Source: Aquisalimonas sp. (GTDB lineage Bacteria; Pseudomonadota; Gammaproteobacteria; Nitrococcales; Aquisalimonadaceae). Taken from it: 7,354 bases of DNA. The position numbers were made by a program, and so were the translations under genes. This document shows positions 1 to 4,476 of the stretch, piece by piece (positions within the stretch are counted from its first letter, which is position 1; each line of letters opens with the position of its first letter). The notes beneath the pieces were generated by a model, which saw only the letters and a program-made list of their open reading frames with translations, made no database searches and was not told where the DNA came from. The stretch covers positions 1 through 7,354 of the forward strand of contig SKYZ01000328.1 of assembly GCA_007127625.1 (NCBI GenBank), written 5' to 3'.

Positions 1-5
1 GATGT

Positions 6-19
6 CCCGGAGCACCGGG
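6..19. other. Small GC stem-loop upstream of the Rieske gene
   Basis: CCGGG at 15-19 pairs with CCCGG at 6-10 around the loop AGCA. It lies 24 bases before the Rieske start codon. It could be the end of an upstream terminator or part of the Rieske mRNA leader. There is no T-run and the stem has only five pairs, so this is a weak call limited by the window edge. Confidence 0.25.
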
Positions 20-43
20 TCAATCCCCAGGGAGATCAAGACA

Positions 44-619
44 ATGACCATGAACCGACGGCGTTTTCTGGTCGCCTCAACCACGGTGGTCGGTGGTGCA
101 GGCGTGTTGGCTGCAACGGTGCCATTCATCAGCTACTGGACGCCCAGTGCCCGTGCCAGGGCCATTGCGGCCCCGGTGGAGATCAACCTCGAGGGGCTGG
201 AACCCGGGCAGCAGATCAGCGTCGACTGGCGTGGCCAGCCGGTCTGGGTGCTACGGCGAACCCCGGAGATGCTCCAGCGCCTGGACGCCCTGACCGATTC
301 GGATGAGTTACGAGATCCGTACGGCGAGGTCGCAACGCAGCAACCTTCCTACGTCAGCGGCGCTCAGCGCTCCGTGAAGGACGAGTACCTGGTCGTGATC
401 GCGATCTGCACGCACCTTGGCTGCGTCCCCTCGTTTCGTCCCGAGTCGGGCTCGGTCACTGCGGACTGGCCTGGCGGCTACTTCTGTCCATGCCACGCGT
501 CCAGGTTCGACTTCGCCGGGCGCGTGTTTCGCGGCGTGCCGGCGAGCACGAATCTCGTGATTCCGCCACACCGCTATCTGTCCGAGTCCCGGATCGAGAT
601 CGGTGTTGATCCCGAGTAA
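44..619 (+). CDS. petA: Ubiquinol-cytochrome c reductase iron-sulfur (Rieske) subunit
   Basis: This is the Rieske 2Fe-2S subunit of the cytochrome bc1 complex, which passes electrons from ubiquinol to cytochrome c1 on the periplasmic face of the inner membrane. The 191-residue length is normal for the family. The N-terminus has a twin-arginine motif (NRRRFLV, residues 4-10) followed by one membrane helix, as expected for a Tat-inserted membrane-anchored protein. The cluster-binding boxes are C122-T-H-L-G-C127 and C148-P-C-H-A-S153. Both Cys-His pairs and the disulfide cysteines are present; the usual Gly of CPCHGS is Ala. The C-terminal stretch TNLVIPPHRYL is typical of bc1 Rieske proteins. 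I chose the ATG at 44 because GGAG at 31-34 sits nine bases upstream; the ATG at 50 is the alternative, and the in-frame ATG at 2 has no visible ribosome site. No petB follows. Confidence 0.93.
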   Translation: MTMNRRRFLVASTTVVGGAGVLAATVPFISYWTPSARARAIAAPVEINLEGLEPGQQISVDWRGQPVWVLRRTPEMLQRLDALTDSDELRDPYGEVATQQPSYVSGAQRSVKDEYLVVIAICTHLGCVPSFRPESGSVTADWPGGYFCPCHASRFDFAGRVFRGVPASTNLVIPPHRYLSESRIEIGVDPE

Positions 620-691
620 GCTGACGGGCTCGGGGGGGGCCGCGCTCACCGGAACTTGCGATGCGACGGCCACTCGGAAAACCGGTCCCGG

Positions 692-945
692 CACCTGCTC
701 TTTGACGGTGTTGGCGAGGGTCATGGCGCCACCGGCGGCAAGGGTCCAGATGCCGTCGTTGCCGATCGCCAAGAGACGCTCTTTGCCGTCCCTGGACAGA
801 TAACGCAGAATGAACACCCTTCTACCGTCGGCAGTGATCCGGTTTCCGAATCCTCCGGAGCATCCTTATGGGCATCGAACAGGATCTTCCTGCCGTTCTC
901 CGGCGGCTCTGTTCTCCGGATCAAGTCGTCTGGCAGCTTAGGCAT
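692..945 (-). pseudogene. Relic of a tyrosine-recombinase integrase, N-terminal domain only, frameshifted
   Basis: Reading the minus strand from the ATG at 945-943, the first frame gives a start typical of P4/DUF4102-type phage integrases (MPKLPDDLIR...PPENGRKILFDA). Near 853-860 the similarity moves to another frame, which continues GFGNRITADGRRVFILRY, then RDGKERLLAIG, then a helix around WTLAAGGAM. This order (GFGxRxTxxGxxxFxLRY, GRERRxxIG, helix) is that of the N-terminal arm-binding domain of these integrases. The two frames join in the right order and spacing, so a single indel explains the break. Recognisable sequence fades near 692, about 70 bases before the end of the Rieske gene. 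The core-binding and catalytic domains (R-H-R-Y) are absent, so it cannot be active. Family assignment rests on motif recall, not a database search. Confidence 0.72.
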
Positions 946-996
946 GAAAGGCTACCCCTGGCTGAATCGTCATACCAGGCGTCACAGGACCGGAGT

Positions 997-1037
997 ACAT
1001 CTTCTGGAACGGACTGTCTCTCGATGACATCTTCAGG
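997..1037. repeat. Pair of 11-base direct repeats, 30 bases apart
   Basis: ACATCTTCTGG at 997-1007 and ACATCTTCAGG at 1027-1037 match at ten of eleven positions and are spaced exactly 30 bases apart, close to three helical turns. They lie just upstream of the UreH_2-like gene and also upstream of the degraded integrase on the other strand. They could be regulator-binding half-sites or leftover arm-type sites of the lost element. Apart from these repeats I see nothing distinctive in 946-1050, and no tRNA 3' end. Confidence 0.3.
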
Positions 1038-1050
1038 TAGTTGTTAACGC

Positions 1051-1746
1051 ATGGACTCTGAACTGACGCTGGTGGCCGCGCTCCTGATCGGTTTTGTCGG
1101 TAGCACCCACTGTTTGGGCATGTGCGGCGGTATAGCCGGCGCGCTTGGCAGCTCGGCGCCGAAGGGCTCCGGGCTCACTGCGGCGTCCTACGCCATGGCC
1201 TACAACACCGGGCGGATTACCAGCTACGCCCTGTTCGGCGCGGTGGTCGGGTTTCTCGGGGCCGTTGCAGGCAGCGGCCTGGACACGCAGACCTGGCTCG
1301 GAGTGCTACGCGGTGCCACCGGCCTGGTGATGATTGCCATCGGGCTGTATCTACTCGTGAACTGGTCCGGCCTGCGACGCATCGAGGCATTGGGTGCAGG
1401 TCTCTGGAGGCGTATCTCACCCCTGGCGCGACGTCTGATGCCACCGCGCAATCAGCTGCAGGCCTTTGCGGTGGGCGGCCTGTGGGGATGGCTGCCTTGT
1501 GGTCTTGTCTACACCATGCTGCTTACGGCGGCGGTATCCGGCTCAGCCATCAACGGTGCGTCGGTGATGATCGCTTTCGGTATGGGCACGCTACCGGCAA
1601 TGGCCGGGGTAACGGCGGTTGGCAATCTGTTGCGCAGGCATCTTTTCAAGCTTCGGCGGGCCGGCGGCGCACTGATTCTTGCCTTCGGGGTCTGGACGCT
1701 TGCGACGCCGCTCTGGCACGCCTTCCACTCCCCCCACGGCATGTGA
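1051..1746 (+). CDS. UreH_2 / TauE-SafE-type six-helix membrane protein
   Basis: This 231-residue inner-membrane protein belongs to the UreH_2 group, often labelled sulfite exporter TauE/SafE family. Relatives are commonly encoded beside cbb3 cytochrome oxidase assembly genes (near ccoS, hemN or fnr), where a role in copper or redox handling is suspected but not settled. About six hydrophobic helices are visible in two similar halves. The first half opens with the signature S-T-H20-C21-L-G-M-C25-G-G27, the second with W-G-W-L-P149-C150-G151, an arrangement reminiscent of CcdA/DsbD. A central basic loop around residues 108-135 separates the halves. The start at 1051 has only a weak ribosome site (AGG at 1035-1037), but it places the signature at the usual distance from the N-terminus. 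The gene is isolated: the integrase relic lies upstream and a convergent gene downstream. Sulfite export is a family label with no support here. Confidence 0.82.
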   Translation: MDSELTLVAALLIGFVGSTHCLGMCGGIAGALGSSAPKGSGLTAASYAMAYNTGRITSYALFGAVVGFLGAVAGSGLDTQTWLGVLRGATGLVMIAIGLYLLVNWSGLRRIEALGAGLWRRISPLARRLMPPRNQLQAFAVGGLWGWLPCGLVYTMLLTAAVSGSAINGASVMIAFGMGTLPAMAGVTAVGNLLRRHLFKLRRAGGALILAFGVWTLATPLWHAFHSPHGM

Positions 1747-1764
1747 TCTCAGGGACTCGCGCGG

Positions 1765-1791
1765 GCTCTGCCGACAATCGTCGGCCCGAGC
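1765..1791. terminator. Hairpin between convergent genes, possible two-way terminator
   Basis: GCTC-T-GCCGAC, loop AATC, then GTCGGC-CC-GAGC folds into a ten-pair stem with a small internal bulge. It sits centrally in the 63-bp gap between two genes that end facing each other. No T-run follows on either strand, so intrinsic termination is plausible but unproven. Confidence 0.5.
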
Positions 1792-1809
1792 AGAATCGGC
1801 GCCGTCCTC

Positions 1810-2475
1810 CTACTTTCCCGCCAGATAATCCCGGTCATCAAAGGTGCGCACCCACTCCGGGCGAAACACCACGCACATGGTCATGAGTATCCCTGTGACG
1901 AACCCCTCCGGGAACATGAGCAACGGCATGACCATCAGGTAATCACGCCAGATCAGTCCCAATGGATACGCACCCACCGCCGCATACAGAACCGCCGACG
2001 CCACCAGCACCGCTGCCATGGCCACCATGGCGCCGAAGAAGGCAACCACGAAGATGTAAATGAACAGGTGGTGCGGAAGCCACCGGAATGCGTAATAGCC
2101 AACGACATGGGCGATCAGCACCGGAAGGACCGCAAGCAGCAGGCCGTTGACCGGAAATGCCTGCCATTCATAGAGACCGAGCGCGGAGAGCACCACCAGG
2201 GCCCCGGTGGCGCCGGCGATGGCCAGCATGCGACCGAACAGCAGTGTCAGTACCGTCGTTCCCAAAAGGTGGAGTTCCAGCCCCGGTTGTATACCGGCGC
2301 CCATGGACCAGGCCAGCGCCACGAGCCCGCAGGCTCCGACAAACTGTGGCTGCAGCCCGTTCTCCAGAAGCAGCCGCCATGGCGCACGCAGCAGGGCCGG
2401 CAGGATCACCAGGACGAAAACCGGCCAGAACAGCCACAGCACGTTTGAGGGCAACAATGACGGATCAATGTTCAT
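1810..2475 (-). CDS. CbiM-like integral membrane protein (COG3235-type energy-coupling permease relative)
   Basis: This 221-residue protein is almost entirely hydrophobic, with about six to seven helices. Its layout resembles the CbiM/NikM substrate-specificity components of cobalt and nickel energy-coupling transporters, and in particular the poorly characterised COG3235 branch. Features that support this are the polar-hydrophobic segment around residues 120-150 (HVVGYYAFRWLPHHLFIYIF) and the C-terminal PEGFVTGILMT segment. The N-terminus is MNIDPSLLP, where true CbiM/NikM proteins begin MHI and use His2 for metal binding. Here that residue is Asn, so cobalt or nickel transport should not be assumed. 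No ATPase or CbiQ-type partner is nearby. The start is supported by GAGGG (complement of 2485-2489), nine bases upstream. It is divergent from the stress-protein gene and shares its control region. Confidence 0.65.
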   Translation of the reverse strand: MNIDPSLLPSNVLWLFWPVFVLVILPALLRAPWRLLLENGLQPQFVGACGLVALAWSMGAGIQPGLELHLLGTTVLTLLFGRMLAIAGATGALVVLSALGLYEWQAFPVNGLLLAVLPVLIAHVVGYYAFRWLPHHLFIYIFVVAFFGAMVAMAAVLVASAVLYAAVGAYPLGLIWRDYLMVMPLLMFPEGFVTGILMTMCVVFRPEWVRTFDDRDYLAGK

Positions 2476-2537
2476 ACGGACCAGCCCTCACGGCAGACCA
2501 TGACCGTTTCCAGGTCGGCATTCATTCAATGAGGCTA

Positions 2538-2551
2538 TTGACGTGCATCAA
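2538..2551. promoter_or_regulatory. FNR/ANR-type binding box
   Basis: TTGAC-GTGC-ATCAA matches the FNR/ANR consensus TTGAT-N4-ATCAA at nine of ten defined positions. It is 75 bases before the ATG of the stress-protein gene and 63 bases from the divergent CbiM-like gene. The best -10 candidate toward the stress-protein gene is TACATT at 2579-2584. This would centre the box near -46, slightly further out than the classic -41.5 activation position. FNR-family control of universal stress proteins is known (Anr-dependent Usp genes in Pseudomonas). Confidence 0.65.
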
Positions 2552-2612
2552 CACCCGGAGCCGCTACGACTGCCAAGGTACATTGAGATGAGTAACCACA
2601 AGGAAACAAACC

Positions 2613-3026
2613 ATGTATCACAAGATTGTCGTTCCTGTTGCCCTGGCGCACGCGGACAGGCTTGAGAAGGCCCTGGCGACCGCCGCCGATCTGGCACAAC
2701 ACTATGATGCCTCACTGCACGTGGTTGGTGTCACGGCCCCGGCGCCGGACGAAGTCTCGCACAACGCCGAAGAGTTCAAGCAGAAGCTATCGGATTTTGC
2801 CGCCGAGCAGAGCGACCGGCGCGGCGTGTTGTTCAATGCACACACCATCGTCACGCCTGATCCGGCAACGGAACTGGACCGGTGCCTGGACAAGTACATT
2901 CACGAGATCGGAGCGGATCTGGTGGTAATGGCGTCCCACATCCCCGGGTTCCGCGACTATGTGTTCCACTCCAACGCCGGTTTTCTGGCGTCGCACACGG
3001 ACATCTCCGTGTTCGTCGTTCGTTGA
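2613..3026 (+). CDS. Universal stress protein, UspF-like
   Basis: This is a 137-residue, single-domain cytoplasmic UspA-superfamily protein, the normal size for one domain. It opens with the typical first strand MYHKIVVPVAL and ends with the signature seen in E. coli UspF: MASH-x-PG-xxx-Y-xxx-SNA-xxxxx-H-xxx-SV-x-VVR (residues about 107-137). The classic G-2x-G-9x-G(S/T) nucleotide loop of the MJ0577 type is not present in that form; the Ala-Ser-His-x-Pro variant is a hallmark of the UspF/UspG side. A good ribosome site (AGGA, 2601-2604) lies eight bases before the ATG. The FNR/ANR box upstream suggests induction when oxygen falls, matching Anr-controlled Usp proteins that help pseudomonads survive anaerobic energy stress. 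It converges on a TRAP solute-binding gene; TRAP loci sometimes carry a Usp partner such as TeaD, but co-transcription is impossible here. Confidence 0.88.
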   Translation: MYHKIVVPVALAHADRLEKALATAADLAQHYDASLHVVGVTAPAPDEVSHNAEEFKQKLSDFAAEQSDRRGVLFNAHTIVTPDPATELDRCLDKYIHEIGADLVVMASHIPGFRDYVFHSNAGFLASHTDISVFVVR

Positions 3027-3065
3027 CCAGGGCGGTCTGGCGATAGGGATACTTTCGGCGCGGCC

Positions 3066-3124
3066 GCTGCGATCAACGCAGCAAGGCCGGCATTGGCCGG
3101 CGGGGCGGGCCTGATCGCGGCCCG
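3066..3124. terminator. Three tandem GC hairpins between convergent genes
   Basis: Three perfect six-pair stems follow one another: GCTGCG/CGCAGC with loop ATCAA (3066-3082), GCCGGC/GCCGGC with loop ATTG (3086-3101), and CGGGCC/GGCCCG with loop TGATCGC (3106-3124). They occupy the gap between the ends of the stress-protein and TRAP genes. No T-run follows on either strand. A two-way transcription stop, an mRNA 3'-end stabiliser or a REP-like element are all possible. GCGATCA in the first hairpin (3069-3075) is the exact reverse complement of the third loop (3112-3118). Confidence 0.5.
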
Positions 3125-3153
3125 CGCCCACCGGTGACCCGGGAACGGAGTCC

Positions 3154-4191
3154 TCAGTCGAGATGCCCTAGATCGTCCAGGAATTCCCGGATCATGGCCA
3201 CGGCCTCCTCGGCCTGATCACTCTCCGCGGCGATGTCATCCCACAGGCTTTCGGACGTCGCCACCAAATGTTCGTGGACCTCGTCCGGCAGTTCATTGAT
3301 CTCCACGCCCTGCTCCGTGGTCACCTGCTCCCGGGTCATCTGCTCTTCGTAGATGTACTCGTTGGTCCGCTCCCAGAAGTGCTCCCGGAGGGTCGCCTTG
3401 AGTTCGTCGCGGACGTCGTCCGGAAGGGCATCCATCGCCTCCTGGTTGATGATCCAGGTGTCGTCGCTGATGCTGAACGAGGGCTGCACGTGATACGGCG
3501 CAACCTCGTAGAGGCTCATGCTGTCCGCCCCCTGGAACGCGCCCCAGTGCCCTCCGTCCACGACGCCGGTTGAGAGTGCCTGGTAGAGTTCCTCGCCGTC
3601 GATCCACTGGGTCGCCGCACCCGCTTCGGACAGCATGGTGGCGCCGAAGCCGGCCGTGGAAATCCGCATGGCCTGGAAGTCGTCAAGGGATTCAATCGGC
3701 TCAGAGACGACAATGTCCTGCGTCAGCAGCTTCTCGGGATGATAGAAGACGCCGTACTCCGCCGCCTCTTCCTGGATCATCTCCCGGAACCCCATGTTCT
3801 CGTAGAAGTAGACCGCTTCCCAGATCTCCTGAAACGAGAACGGCAGGCCTGAAGCGACACCGGCAAGGCTCAGGCGGTCACGCCAGAAGAACGGGGACCC
3901 GGTTCCCATCTCGATCACCCCACGCTCCACCGCGGACCAGATTTCATCGGTGCCGAACAACTGGCCAGCCTCGTAGAGTTCCAGCTCCAGTCGGCCATCC
4001 GTGCGCTCATACAGCTCATCACGCAACTTCACGAGGCTGGCTTCGTAGGAGGTGCTGGCACTGGGCCAGTGCGACTGGACGCGCCAGGTCGTGGTGTCCT
4101 CATCGGCCTGCGCGGCGCCGACGGGAGCGAGAAGAAGGGTTGCCGCTGCGGTGCTCACGGCCCATTTGCCGGCGGACGGGATTCGAGTCAT
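3154..4191 (-). CDS. TRAP transporter solute-binding protein (DctP family)
   Basis: This is the periplasmic receptor of a tripartite ATP-independent periplasmic transporter, which captures an organic acid or similar anion for sodium-driven uptake. It has 345 residues, normal for the family. Residues 1-29 form a Sec signal peptide ending A-Q-A. The mature part begins with a WRVQSHWP strand like the mannitol/chloroaromatic (FcbT1-like) branch. It contains the conserved region with Arg176 (FQAMR176IS), the usual carboxylate-binding position, followed by ELYQALSTGVVDGGHWG. The ATG at 4191 is chosen because AAGGAGG (complement of 4199-4205) sits seven bases upstream and the signal peptide then starts correctly; an in-frame start at 4254 overlaps the promoter. 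The mature protein has about 67 Asp/Glu against 17 Lys/Arg, with only three Lys, as in halophiles. No DctQ/DctM membrane genes are in view. The substrate cannot be read from sequence. Confidence 0.92.
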   Translation of the reverse strand: MTRIPSAGKWAVSTAAATLLLAPVGAAQADEDTTTWRVQSHWPSASTSYEASLVKLRDELYERTDGRLELELYEAGQLFGTDEIWSAVERGVIEMGTGSPFFWRDRLSLAGVASGLPFSFQEIWEAVYFYENMGFREMIQEEAAEYGVFYHPEKLLTQDIVVSEPIESLDDFQAMRISTAGFGATMLSEAGAATQWIDGEELYQALSTGVVDGGHWGAFQGADSMSLYEVAPYHVQPSFSISDDTWIINQEAMDALPDDVRDELKATLREHFWERTNEYIYEEQMTREQVTTEQGVEINELPDEVHEHLVATSESLWDDIAAESDQAEEAVAMIREFLDDLGHLD

Positions 4192-4206
4192 GGATTCTCC
4201 TCCTTC

Positions 4207-4220
4207 CGGGGGCAGCCCCG
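4207..4220 (-). other. Leader hairpin directly before the TRAP gene ribosome site
   Basis: On the transcript, CGGGG pairs with CCCCG around the loop CTGC. The stem ends one base before the AAGGAGG ribosome site of the TRAP binding-protein gene. It may stabilise the mRNA 5' end or tune ribosome access. It is short, and chance cannot be excluded in GC-rich DNA. Confidence 0.35.
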
Positions 4221-4253
4221 TTATGGTTCTGATGGAAAAGGGTAGCAGGTTCA

Positions 4254-4283
4254 ATCATGGAGACAGGACAAAAGCCCCGTCAA
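4254..4283 (-). promoter_or_regulatory. Putative sigma70-type promoter of the TRAP gene
   Basis: On the minus strand, TTGACG (complement of 4278-4283) and CATGAT (complement of 4254-4259) are separated by 18 bases. This predicts a start near 4247 and a leader of about 56 bases before the ATG at 4191. A short palindrome, CTGTTACAG, lies just upstream of the -35 box at 4289-4297. Confidence 0.45.
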
Positions 4284-4405
4284 TGACACTGTTACAGGTG
4301 CTTGTTCAAAACCATCCCGGCGCCATCGGGTTGCGGACCATCCCCCTGATTCGCTGGTTCCTCTGGATACTTCGTTGCCTGACGCGCGGTCGACGGAGGA
4401 ATCCG

Positions 4406-4436
4406 TTGACCTTCCAGTCGTTGGAAGGTTTATCCT
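4406..4436 (+). promoter_or_regulatory. MerR/CueR-type copper-responsive promoter and operator
   Basis: The perfect inverted repeat ACCTTCC-N7-GGAAGGT at 4409-4429 is the CueR operator form found at E. coli copA. It lies between a -35 box TTGACC (4406-4411) and a -10 box TATCCT (4431-4436). The 19-base spacer is the overlong spacing that MerR-family activators correct by twisting the DNA when metal is bound. Transcription should start near 4443, giving a leader of about 34 bases before the copA ATG at 4477. The likely activator is encoded at 7077. Confidence 0.93.
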
Positions 4437-4476
4437 TCTTTTCAGTTTCGCGATTACGGCGATAGAGACCATGGGT

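Noticed and set aside
632..639. Run of eight G after the Rieske gene as a phase-variation tract
   Set aside because: It lies 13 bases after the Rieske stop codon and outside the recognisable integrase fragment, so slippage would change no protein; a sequencing-length error is also possible.
308..691. Minus-strand open frame continuing from the integrase relic through the Rieske gene
   Set aside because: Beyond about 692 it shows no integrase similarity and is simply antisense to the well-supported Rieske gene.
656..1027. Plus-strand open frame through the intergenic region
   Set aside because: No ribosome site or recognisable domain; the minus-strand integrase similarity explains the sequence better.
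946..1050. tRNA 3' end or att site beside the integrase relic
   Set aside because: I found no T-loop-like GGTTCGA/GGTTCAA segment or paired acceptor stem on either strand, so no attachment site can be named.
4192..4254. Longer N-terminus for the TRAP binding protein
   Set aside because: The extra 21 residues would precede the signal peptide, overlap the -10 box and leave the strong AAGGAGG ribosome site unused.
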